A stretch of 64,000 nucleotides of DNA. Origin: Deltaproteobacteria bacterium. Its GTDB lineage: Bacteria > SAR324 > JACQKK01. The notes beneath the pieces were generated by a model, which searched no databases, had not been told where the DNA came from, and was given only the letters and a program-made list of their open reading frames with translations. Below, piece by piece: positions 18,309 to 25,717 of this stretch. The DNA lies in assembly GCA_029858505.1 (NCBI GenBank), contig JAOUEW010000002.1, positions 230,851 to 294,850 of the forward strand, given 5' to 3'. How positions within the stretch are numbered: the first letter of the stretch is position 1; each line of letters opens with the position of its first letter. A program made the translations under genes and the position numbers.

Positions 18309-19187
18309 GTGACCACGGAAAATAAGTCTGCCGAAAAAAAACCTAAAAAGTCCGCTGAAAATAAATCTGCGGGAAAAGAATCGGCCTCCCTGCGGGCCAC
18401 GGTGACCCGCTGGGTGGGAATACTGGAAGACCGCCTCAACCGATCCGAGCAGTACCGCCACCTGATGCCCATTCTCAAGCGGGAACTGTTCAGCTACTTC
18501 CGCTCGCCAGTGGCTTACGTGTTTATCGTGGTGTTTTTAATGGCCACCACCGGGGCGGCTTGGTACCTGGGAGACTTCTTCCAATCCAACGAGGCCGGTC
18601 TGGAAATCTTCTTCTTCTTCCACCCCTGGCTGTATTTGTTTCTCATCCCCGCGGTGGGAATGCGGTTGTGGAGCGAGGAGCGGCGGGGCGGAACCATTGA
18701 GTTGCTGCTTACCCTGCCGGTGAGCCTGCTGACCGCTGTGCTGGCCAAGTTTCTGGCGGCTTGGCTGTTTGTGGGGGTGGCTTTGTTCCTCACCTTTCCC
18801 TGGGTCATCACGGTGTATGTGCTGGGCAGCCCCGACCTGGGGGTGATGGTGACGGGGTATCTGGGCAGTTTCTTGATGGCCGGGGCCTATTTGGCCGTGG
18901 CCTCCTTCACCTCGGCTCTTACCAAAAATCAGGTCATCAGTTTCATCACCAGTTTCATGGTGTGCTTGCTGCTGGTGCTGCTGGGGTGGGGCGTGCTGGG
19001 AGAAACCCTAACGAGTCTGTTCCCGGTGTGGCTGGTGGATTTCATCACCGGCATGGGGTTTACCACCCACTTCGACGGCATTCGCCGGGGATTGGTGGAG
19101 TTCTCCGACTTGGTGTATTTCTTCTCCATCATCACGGTTTTGTTGCTGGCCACGGTGATTGTGTTGGAAAACCGCAAAGCGAATTAA
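18309..19187 (+). CDS. ABC-2 permease of the Gld-like module
   Basis: A 292-residue protein starting at GTG, with AAGGA 5 nt upstream. The first 45 residues are a Lys/Ser/Glu-rich charged tail (SAEKKPKKSAENKSAGK), unusual for the family. Then six hydrophobic segments follow, beginning LFSYFRSPVAYVFIVVFLMA, which is the typical GldF/NosY-like entry helix, and including the WSEERRGGTIELLLTLPVS block that couples the permease to the ATPase. The C-terminus ends with a helix (IITVLLLATVIVLENRK). It is 50 bp downstream of the ATPase gene and is its partner. Confidence 0.92.
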   Translation: MTTENKSAEKKPKKSAENKSAGKESASLRATVTRWVGILEDRLNRSEQYRHLMPILKRELFSYFRSPVAYVFIVVFLMATTGAAWYLGDFFQSNEAGLEIFFFFHPWLYLFLIPAVGMRLWSEERRGGTIELLLTLPVSLLTAVLAKFLAAWLFVGVALFLTFPWVITVYVLGSPDLGVMVTGYLGSFLMAGAYLAVASFTSALTKNQVISFITSFMVCLLLVLLGWGVLGETLTSLFPVWLVDFITGMGFTTHFDGIRRGLVEFSDLVYFFSIITVLLLATVIVLENRKAN

Positions 19188-19335
19188 AGACAGGGCATCC
19201 AAGATTCTTCACGGGGTTGTGCTGGGCCATGGTCCAGCCATGAAACCGAAGCCCGTGTAACCCAAGCCCGAAAAACCCAACCCCACATTGTCACTTGGGA
19301 GCGGGGAATGGGAAAAAGGGGAATTGGGAAAAAAC

Positions 19336-19361
19336 ATACCTCCAACGAATACCTCCAACGA
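19336..19361. repeat. Perfect 13-bp tandem duplication ahead of the GldG-like gene
   Basis: ATACCTCCAACGA occurs twice head to tail (19336-19348 and 19349-19361), 8 bp before the ATG of the GldG-like gene. It occupies the position where the ribosome-binding site would be, and neither unit contains a G-rich Shine-Dalgarno; the CCTCC within it is the complement of one. Confidence 0.85.
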
Positions 19362-19368
19362 AAGAGTC

Positions 19369-21348
19369 ATGACCGATACCCCAAACACTCCCAACACGGA
19401 ACAACCCCCCAAACCGGGGTTCAACGCCCGGCTTCATGCCGCGGTGGACCGGCTGGCCAAAACCCATGCCGCTCGCCCTGCCGCCGGGCTGGCCCTGTTG
19501 CTGTTGATTTTGTTGGCGGTGAACGTGGTGGCAGGGTGGATTCCCTTGCGGTTCGACATGACTCAGGGAAACCAGTACAGCCTGTCGGAGGGCAGTGAGG
19601 CCATTCTGGAGGGAATGAAGGAACCGGTGACGGTGAAGCTGTTCTACTCGAAAAGTCTGCCCGATGTGCCGGTACCTCTCAAACAGTTTGCCGGGCGGGT
19701 AAAGGAACTGCTGAAGCAATACAAATCGGCCTCTGGGGGTAAAATAACGTTGGAGTTTCTGGACCCCAAGCCGGACAGCGAGGAAGAAGAATGGGCCAAA
19801 CGCTATGGCCTGCAAGGTCGGCGGCTGGCTCAGGGCGATGCGTTCTATCTGGGCGCGGTGTTGTCTTCCGGGGGGCGAGAGTCCGCCATTCCGGCCTTCG
19901 ACCCCGGCCGTGAACGGTTTTTGGAGTATGACATATCCGACGCCTTGTCTCGGGTGATTCACCCGGCGAAGAAACGAATTGGCGTGTATGGCACCCTGCC
20001 GGGCAGCCAGGGAGGCGGGTTCTCGTTCATGGGCGGGGCACCCCAGGAGTGGGTGATTTTTCAAGAGCTCCGGCGGGCCTACCAGGTGGAACAACTGAAC
20101 GCCCAAATGACGGAAGTACCGGATGGCATGGCCCTGGTGGTGCTGGTGCATCCCAAGGGGCTGCCAGAAAAAGCCCAATACGCCCTGGATCAGTTTGTGC
20201 TGCGGGGCGGGCGCGTCATGGTGTTCCTCGACCCCTATGCCCGGGTGGAGGGCGGCAGTGGCATGCCGGGCGGCCCCCAAGACCGCTCCAGCAATCTCCC
20301 CACCCTGTTAACGGCCTGGGGGGTGATGGCCCAGACCAACCAAATCGTGGCCGACCGAAACTTGGCCACCCAAGTGCAAACACCCCAGGGGCCCATGCCG
20401 TTTCCCCTGTGGATGTCCATTACCGGCGCAACCTTGAACCACGACGCGGTGATTACCGCCAATTTGGAGCAAATGGTGATCATCGAAGGGGCCGCGCTAG
20501 AAAAAATTCCCGGGTCCACCACCACGTTTACCCCCTTGCTGTCCACATCGGACCAATCCGGAACTCTGGAAGGATTCATCGCCCAGTTCTCCCCGTCGCC
20601 GTTAGATTTGATCCGCTCGGTGCAGTACGACGGCAAAAAGAGGGTGATGGCGGCGTTGGTTACCGGCCGGTTTAGCAGCGCTTTTCCCCAGGGCGCACCC
20701 AAAGAGCCCAAGCCCGCCAAACCCGCTAAGCCTGGCAAGCCCGGCGAAACCATCGCGCCACCCAAAGCACAGCCAGCCCACTTGGCCCAGGCCCAGCAAG
20801 ATTCTGCCGTGCTGGTGGTGGGTGATGCCGACATGCTGGCCGATATGTTTACCATTCAGGCCGTACCCATGCAGGGGGGGCAGACGGTGTACCGGCCCCG
20901 CAACGACAACCTGATCTTTTTCTTGAACGCCGTGGAGTACCTGACTGGCAGCCAGGAGTTGATCCAAATTCGCTCACGGGGAATGGCGAGCCATCCCTTC
21001 ACCACGCTGCAATCCTTCCTGCGCAGGGCCCAGGAACGATATATGGAGGAAGAGCAAAGCCTGCGAACCGAATTGAACGACGTGCAGCGGCGGTTGCAAG
21101 AGTTGCAACAGCAAAACCAGGGCAACGCACTCACCCTAACGCCGGAAGTCATGGCCGAAATTCAACGAATTCGGGATAAAGAAGCACAAACCAAACAGGC
21201 CCTGCGGGAGGTCCGCAAGGTGCTTCGCCAAGAAATTGAATGGCTGGATAAAGCGTTGCTGGCCTTTAACCTGTTGCTGGTACCCTCGCTGGTGCTTGGG
21301 TTTGGCATGTGGGGCTACCGCCGCCGCACCAGGGAGGGGGGCCGATGA
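19369..21348 (+). CDS. GldG-like ABC transporter auxiliary protein
   Basis: A 659-residue membrane-anchored protein of the GldG family. One N-terminal helix (about residues 38-60, LALLLLILLAVNVVAG) is followed by the characteristic GNQYSLSEGSEAILEGMKEPVTV segment in split form (FDMTQGNQYSLSEGS, then EPVTVKLFYSKSLPDVP), a large periplasmic ABC-type auxiliary domain, a Lys/Pro/Ala linker (about 445-470), a coiled coil (about 560-620) and a last helix (LLAFNLLLVPSLVLGFGMW). The ATG at 19369 is chosen because the sequence before it is not protein-like. The stop overlaps the next gene's ATG (ATGA). It should act with the upstream ATPase and permease. Confidence 0.92.
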   Translation: MTDTPNTPNTEQPPKPGFNARLHAAVDRLAKTHAARPAAGLALLLLILLAVNVVAGWIPLRFDMTQGNQYSLSEGSEAILEGMKEPVTVKLFYSKSLPDVPVPLKQFAGRVKELLKQYKSASGGKITLEFLDPKPDSEEEEWAKRYGLQGRRLAQGDAFYLGAVLSSGGRESAIPAFDPGRERFLEYDISDALSRVIHPAKKRIGVYGTLPGSQGGGFSFMGGAPQEWVIFQELRRAYQVEQLNAQMTEVPDGMALVVLVHPKGLPEKAQYALDQFVLRGGRVMVFLDPYARVEGGSGMPGGPQDRSSNLPTLLTAWGVMAQTNQIVADRNLATQVQTPQGPMPFPLWMSITGATLNHDAVITANLEQMVIIEGAALEKIPGSTTTFTPLLSTSDQSGTLEGFIAQFSPSPLDLIRSVQYDGKKRVMAALVTGRFSSAFPQGAPKEPKPAKPAKPGKPGETIAPPKAQPAHLAQAQQDSAVLVVGDADMLADMFTIQAVPMQGGQTVYRPRNDNLIFFLNAVEYLTGSQELIQIRSRGMASHPFTTLQSFLRRAQERYMEEEQSLRTELNDVQRRLQELQQQNQGNALTLTPEVMAEIQRIRDKEAQTKQALREVRKVLRQEIEWLDKALLAFNLLLVPSLVLGFGMWGYRRRTREGGR

Positions 21349-22460
21349 ATCTGAAAAAACTTTCTTGGGCCGCCCTGGGGTTGGTGGGGCTGGTGGTTGT
21401 GATCATGGGCGGCCGACTGGGGCTGGATTGGTGGAACAGCCACAATGCCGGCCACCTGCTGGACCCTGCCGTGGTGGCCAGGGCCGCGCGGGTGGTGTTG
21501 TCTGGCCCCCAGGCCGAGGCCGAGTTTCCACCGGGCTTCCCCCAAAGGCCAGGGCCGAAGCCGATCTCTGACCAACCGAAAACGGTGCTGACCACTACCC
21601 TGGTAAACAAAGACGGCATGTGGGTGGTGGCCGACAAAAACGGCTTCCCCGCCGACACCCAGGGTTTAACCCGGCTGCTGTTGGAATTGAGCCAAGAGAA
21701 AACAGGCGAAGTGGTGGGGGAAGGGCTGGAAACCCTGGCCGATCTTTCTTTGCTGCTGCCAGAAGAAGCCGTGGGGTCCTACACCCCGGCGGAGGTGGGC
21801 ACCCAGCTGACGGTGCTGGATGCCGCGGGTAATCCGATATATCGGCTGGTGATGGGCCGGGGGCGGGGGGGAGACACCTCGGGAGAAGCGGGCAGCGCTG
21901 GGGGAACCTACATTCGATTTGCTGACGAAAAAACCGCCCGGCTGGTGTTTTCTAACCTGCATTTGGAAACCGACCCCAACCGGTGGCTGGCGGCCTCTCC
22001 CTGGAGGTTCAATGGTGACCAGGATGTTATCCGGCTGGAGCTGCGCCCGGCGGGGGGCGGAACCCTGGTGTTTACCCGCAAAGATCCCAAGTCTGAATGG
22101 AGTTCTCCTCAGGGTACCCCGGCTGGCGCGGTGGTGAGAAACTCCGCGGGGCAAATGGGACAAACGGCCCTGCGGGGCCTGTGGAGCGGCGCTCCGTTGC
22201 CCGCCAAAATCAGCCAGATTGAGGTGGAATTGACCGACGGACGGATTTACCGGATGACCCTGGGGGGCAAGGCCGATGCCCAGGGCCGCATGGCCGCCAC
22301 CCTAGAGGCCGCCCTGGCCGAACGGGTGAAAGACAACAAAGACATGAAGGCCCAGGCCGATGCGTTTAACCGGGGCTTCAAAGGGCGGCTGGTGGCGGTG
22401 GATGCCTACACGCAACAAACGTTGTTCCCCCCCAGCAAAGACTTGCTGAAAGCCAAATAG
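21345..22460 (+). CDS. DUF4340 domain protein of the Gld-like module
   Basis: A 371-residue protein with one N-terminal helix (about residues 8-26, LGLVGLVVVIMGGRLGLDWW) and an extracytoplasmic body. The family pattern includes WVVADKNGFPADTQGLTRLL near residues 90-110 and, later, a beta-rich stretch with LSLLLPEEAVGSYTPAE. DUF4340 proteins are almost always the last gene after GldG-like genes, and here the genes overlap by 4 bp, so translation is coupled. The molecular role is unknown; the context suggests a periplasmic component of the same ABC system. Confidence 0.88.
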   Translation: MNLKKLSWAALGLVGLVVVIMGGRLGLDWWNSHNAGHLLDPAVVARAARVVLSGPQAEAEFPPGFPQRPGPKPISDQPKTVLTTTLVNKDGMWVVADKNGFPADTQGLTRLLLELSQEKTGEVVGEGLETLADLSLLLPEEAVGSYTPAEVGTQLTVLDAAGNPIYRLVMGRGRGGDTSGEAGSAGGTYIRFADEKTARLVFSNLHLETDPNRWLAASPWRFNGDQDVIRLELRPAGGGTLVFTRKDPKSEWSSPQGTPAGAVVRNSAGQMGQTALRGLWSGAPLPAKISQIEVELTDGRIYRMTLGGKADAQGRMAATLEAALAERVKDNKDMKAQADAFNRGFKGRLVAVDAYTQQTLFPPSKDLLKAK

Positions 22461-22871
22461 AGACTTTTGAACAACCCAGGGTTTTGCCGTGAAAAGGGGG
22501 AATGGGGGGCTTTGCACCCCAATAAAATCATCCCCCTTCCCCCAGGGAAGGGGGCAGGGGGATGGGAAAACATAGGTGATGCAGAGGTCTCAAATAGTTT
22601 TGTGTAACGTGATGAAACTGAGGGCTTGCCTGACAGGACGAAGGCGCACCTGTGCGCTTGATCTTTCCCCCCCATATCAGGTAGAAGCAGGGAGAAGATC
22701 ACGGTGAATGGTTTTCTGGGCTTGTTGGTTGTTTGGGATCGTTTCTTTAGGATGGCGTATATGTATAAATCTTATCGCGTTACCTGGGGGCAGAGATTCG
22801 TGCTCTAAACCCAGGGCTGATTTTCCTAAAACCATCGAAATCGTTTTCTCACCATCTCACTCCATTTCCCC
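22461..22871. other. 411-bp intergenic region with hairpins
   Basis: No protein gene is supported. It contains the G/C-rich repeat described separately (22501-22566). Further right, GGCGCACCTGTGCGC (22643-22657) is a short palindrome, and GATCTTTCCC...GGGAGAAGATC (about 22660-22700) can form an imperfect stem. These might belong to a small RNA, but I see no signature of SRP RNA, tmRNA or RNase P RNA. The last 120 bp are AT-richer and should hold the promoter of the next gene. Confidence 0.5.
22532..22566. repeat. Dispersed G/C-rich palindromic repeat, copy at 22.5 kb
   Basis: A perfect 10-bp stem CCCCCTTCCC/GGGAAGGGGG with a 3-nt CCA loop (22532-22554) continues into AGGGGGCAGGGGGATGGG (22549-22566). 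This last motif recurs as AGGGGGCAGGGGGGTGGG at 51641-51658 and, on the other strand, at 37038-37056. Just upstream, GGGGGGCTTTGCACCCC (22504-22520) matches the arrangement GGGGCGAAGCCCCC at 51591-51605. Confidence 0.6.
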
Positions 22872-23198
22872 ATGAGCAAAACACTTCCCGCCGGAGCCTA
22901 CCGGTTCGACTTTTCGGCCCCCTACACTCACCTCACCATTCCCCGGTCGTTCCTGGTGTTTTCCTCCCTGCCCGAGCGCGTGTGGGCCAAGGTGGTGGTT
23001 TTGGCGGGAGACGTGGACGTGGTGTTTCAAAAAGGACAGCGGGTGAAGGTGACCCCCGCCGCGGAAGCCGTCATCGCGCCGGGAGACATGTTTCAACTGG
23101 CGGCCACCGGTCGGGCCGCCCAGTTTTACCTGGAGTATTTCCACGAGGCCAAAGCCGCCGACCCGGCAACCATTTTGGCCGGGCTGCGCAGCGCCTGA
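22872..23198 (+). CDS. DUF1971-like (cupin-type) small protein
   Basis: A 108-residue protein whose pattern matches the DUF1971 domain also found at the end of TehB-like proteins: LPAGAYRF, HLTIPRSFLVFSSLPERVW, VVVLAGDVDVVF and VIAPGDMFQLAATGRAAQF followed by YLEYFHE. The family forms a small double-stranded beta-helix. The usual H near the G-W motif of the family is not obvious here, so metal binding is uncertain. It is convergent with asd, their stops lying 5 bp apart. Function unknown. Confidence 0.75.
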   Translation: MSKTLPAGAYRFDFSAPYTHLTIPRSFLVFSSLPERVWAKVVVLAGDVDVVFQKGQRVKVTPAAEAVIAPGDMFQLAATGRAAQFYLEYFHEAKAADPATILAGLRSA

Positions 23199-23202
23199 CG
23201 GC

Positions 23203-24201
23203 TTATAGCAGTTCGGCGATTTGCACGGCGTTCAAGGCGGCGCCCTTCAGCAGTTGGTCCGACACCAGCCACAGATCCAGGGTACGGGGCTGCGATTGAT
23301 CCCGCCGAATGCGCCCCACCAGCACGGGGTCCTTTCCCGATACGTCCACCGGGGTGGCCCAGCGGTTTTTGCCCCGCTCTTCAAAAATTTCCAATCCAGG
23401 GGCTTTCTTCAGCACCGCGTAGGCTTCCTCGGGGGAAGGGTCTCCCTCAAATTCGATGTTCAGCGCCTCGGAATGGGCCCGCAACACCGGCACCCTTACG
23501 CAGGTGGCGTTCACCCGCAGGCCGGGCTCGTTCATGATCTTGCGGGTTTCCTTCACCATTTTCATTTCCTCCTCGCAATAGCCATCATCCAGCAGGGGGC
23601 TGTTGTGGGGGAACAAATTGAAGGCGTATTGCACCGGAAAGATTTCCCGCTGAAAGGGCCGCCCTTCCAGCACCGCCCGGGTTTCCTCCCGCAGTTCTTC
23701 CATGGCGGCGGCACCGGCCCCGCTGGCGGCCTGGTAGGTGGTGGCGTTCACCCGCTTCACCCGGAAAGCCTTGTGCAGGGGGAACAAGGGCACCACCATG
23801 GCAATGGTGGAGCAATTCGGGTTGGCAATGATGCCTTGGTGGTTTTTGACCTCCTGGGGGTTGATTTCTGGCACCACCAGGGGGACCTTGGGGTCCATGC
23901 GGAAGGCGGAGGAGTTGTCGATCATCACCGCCCCGGCGTCTACGGTGGCCTGGGCGAATTCTTTGGAGCGGCTGCCCCCCGCGCTGAACAAGGCGATGTC
24001 TACCCCCTTGAACGAATCGGCCTTTAACTCTTCCACCCGCAGGGTTTCTCCCCGAAAGGTCATGGTTTTTCCCACGCTGCGGCTGGAGGCCAGCAGAGTC
24101 AGGTTTTTCACCGGAAAGTTCCGGTGTTCCAGCACGTTCAGCATTTCTTGGCCGACAGCCCCGGTGGCTCCGGCGATGGCAACGTTTTTGGGAGAGGTCA
24201 T
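23203..24201 (-). CDS. asd: Aspartate-semialdehyde dehydrogenase
   Basis: Reduces aspartyl phosphate to aspartate semialdehyde, the branch point to lysine/diaminopimelate, threonine and methionine. At 332 residues it is normal length. NADP-binding GATGAVGQEML (about 11-21), the acyl-enzyme Cys C130 in IANPNCSTIAM, and the substrate block ATTYQAASGAGAAAMEEL are intact. The short spacing around the Cys and the SSAFRMDPKVPLVVPEIN block place it in the Gram-positive-type/USG-1 subclass. It is divergent from rsmH across 107 bp; the DAP it helps make is used in the wall synthesised by the FtsI encoded nearby. thrC, another user of its product, lies 8 kb away. Confidence 0.96.
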   Translation of the reverse strand: MTSPKNVAIAGATGAVGQEMLNVLEHRNFPVKNLTLLASSRSVGKTMTFRGETLRVEELKADSFKGVDIALFSAGGSRSKEFAQATVDAGAVMIDNSSAFRMDPKVPLVVPEINPQEVKNHQGIIANPNCSTIAMVVPLFPLHKAFRVKRVNATTYQAASGAGAAAMEELREETRAVLEGRPFQREIFPVQYAFNLFPHNSPLLDDGYCEEEMKMVKETRKIMNEPGLRVNATCVRVPVLRAHSEALNIEFEGDPSPEEAYAVLKKAPGLEIFEERGKNRWATPVDVSGKDPVLVGRIRRDQSQPRTLDLWLVSDQLLKGAALNAVQIAELL

Positions 24202-24308
24202 GGGATACGAGGTTCGGGTGGAAAACAGGGGATGATCCGCTCATCGATTCCATCATATTTCCCTCCCGGCGCCTTGCCAAGGGGGTAAGCCCCCGATAAC
24301 GTAATTTC

Positions 24309-25346
24309 ATGACCCGAAACCCTGCCCCCCCACCCCGACCGCCCGAAAGCACCCCCCCCGCAAGCGCGTCCGGCCCGTTTGTTCACACCCCGGTGCTGCT
24401 GGACCAGGTATTGTCGCTGGTGCCCCCCGGCGCCCGGCTGGCGGTGGATGCCACCGCTGGCGGGGGGGGCCATGCCCACGGCTTGCTGACCCGCTTTCCA
24501 GGGCTTTCTCTGGCGGCCTTTGACCGGGACCCGGAGGCGGTGGAGGCCGCTCGTGCACGGCTGGTGGCGTTTGGGGAGCGGGTACGGGTGAAGCACGGCA
24601 GTTTTACCCAATTGGGCCGCCAAGTGGTGGCCGGAACGGTGGATTTTCTGCTGGCGGACCTGGGGGTGTCGTCTCCCCAGGTCGATCAGGGAGAGCGAGG
24701 GTTTTCCTTTACCCGCAGCGGCCCCCTGGACATGCGCATGGACCGCCAAACCCCCGGCCCCACCGCCGAGGAACTGGTGAACCAGTGGGACGAAGCCCGG
24801 CTGCGGGATGTGTTCTTTACTCTGGGGGAGGAAAAATTCTCGGCCCGGGTGGCTCGGGAGATCATCCGAGAGAGAAGCCGAGGGGCAATCACCACCACCG
24901 GCCAGCTGGCAGAGGTGGTGGCCCGGGCCGTGCCCATGGCCACCCGCCGACCGGGAAAACATCCGGCGACCCGGGTGTTTCAGGCCTTGCGTATGGCGGT
25001 GAACCACGAATTGGAACAGTTGGAGAGCCTGCTGGATGCCGCCCTGGGGTTGTTGGCCCCGGGGGGGCGGCTGGCGATCATCACCTTTCATTCGCTGGAG
25101 GACCGGCTGGTGAAGGACCGCTTTCGGGATTGGGAGCACCCCTGCCAATGCCCCCCCGATATTCCCTACTGCGTGTGCGGGAAGGTTCCCCTGGGGCGGC
25201 GACTGACCAAAAAGCCGCTGACGCCAGAGGAGGAAGAGCAGGCCCAAAACCCCAGGGCTCGCAGCGCCAAACTGCGGGCGTTTGAGAAAACCACGGGACA
25301 TTCCTCCTCCCAGGAATCCCCCCGCGGCCAGGGTGATTTGCCATGA
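24309..25346 (+). CDS. rsmH: 16S rRNA (cytosine(1402)-N4)-methyltransferase
   Basis: RsmH (MraW) methylates N4 of C1402 in the decoding centre of 16S rRNA using SAM. Motifs: HTPVLLDQVLSLV near residues 26-38, SAM-binding DATAGGGGHAHGLL, DLGVSSPQVDQGERGFSF, and ITFHSLEDRLVKDRF. At 345 residues it is longer than the 310-320 norm because of a Pro/Ala/Ser-rich stretch of about 20 residues before HTPVLL. No Shine-Dalgarno is visible. It starts the gene string rsmH-ftsL-ftsI, the left part of the dcw cluster, but mraZ is missing upstream. Its stop overlaps the ftsL start (ATGA). Confidence 0.96.
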   Translation: MTRNPAPPPRPPESTPPASASGPFVHTPVLLDQVLSLVPPGARLAVDATAGGGGHAHGLLTRFPGLSLAAFDRDPEAVEAARARLVAFGERVRVKHGSFTQLGRQVVAGTVDFLLADLGVSSPQVDQGERGFSFTRSGPLDMRMDRQTPGPTAEELVNQWDEARLRDVFFTLGEEKFSARVAREIIRERSRGAITTTGQLAEVVARAVPMATRRPGKHPATRVFQALRMAVNHELEQLESLLDAALGLLAPGGRLAIITFHSLEDRLVKDRFRDWEHPCQCPPDIPYCVCGKVPLGRRLTKKPLTPEEEEQAQNPRARSAKLRAFEKTTGHSSSQESPRGQGDLP

Positions 25347-25717
25347 AAGACCAAAAAATTCATCGCGGCCCGCCCCCACCCCGGCCCACCCAGAGCTTGG
25401 TGGTGCTGGTGGCGGTGTTTCTGGGGGTGTTGAGCGCCCTGGGGGCCGTGTTGTTTGTGTGGGAACGGTTTGAATACTTGCAACTGGGCTACGAGGTTTC
25501 AGCCCTACGCCAGCAAGAGCGGCGGATGCTGGAGGACCTGCTGCCCCTGGAGGTGGAGGCCCAGTATTTGTCTCGCCCAGAACGCGTTGAGTCCTTGGCC
25601 CGGGAACGCTATGGCATGGGGCTGCCCGCCCCCGGTCAGGTAAAGGTGTGGAAGCAGGTTCCCCTGGAGTCGGCCCCCCCGGAACTGCGCTCCCAGCAGC
25701 AGGGGGCCCAGCCATGA
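25343..25717 (+). CDS. ftsL: Cell division protein FtsL
   Basis: A 124-residue bitopic membrane protein: a short cytoplasmic N-terminus, one helix (about residues 19-42, VVLVAVFLGVLSALGAVLFVW) and a periplasmic coiled-coil-prone region (YEVSALRQQERRMLEDLLPLE) ending with the RVESLARERYGMGLPAPGQV motif common to FtsL. Position between rsmH and ftsI with overlaps on both sides strongly supports the call, since FtsL diverges strongly. It acts with FtsB and FtsQ in activating the septal wall synthase. Confidence 0.88.
   Translation: MKDQKIHRGPPPPRPTQSLVVLVAVFLGVLSALGAVLFVWERFEYLQLGYEVSALRQQERRMLEDLLPLEVEAQYLSRPERVESLARERYGMGLPAPGQVKVWKQVPLESAPPELRSQQQGAQP

Noticed and set aside
22643-22700. Possible small RNA made of two hairpins
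   Set aside because: Stems are short or imperfect and no known RNA family signature (SRP, 6S, tmRNA, RNase P) matches; kept only as a remark.
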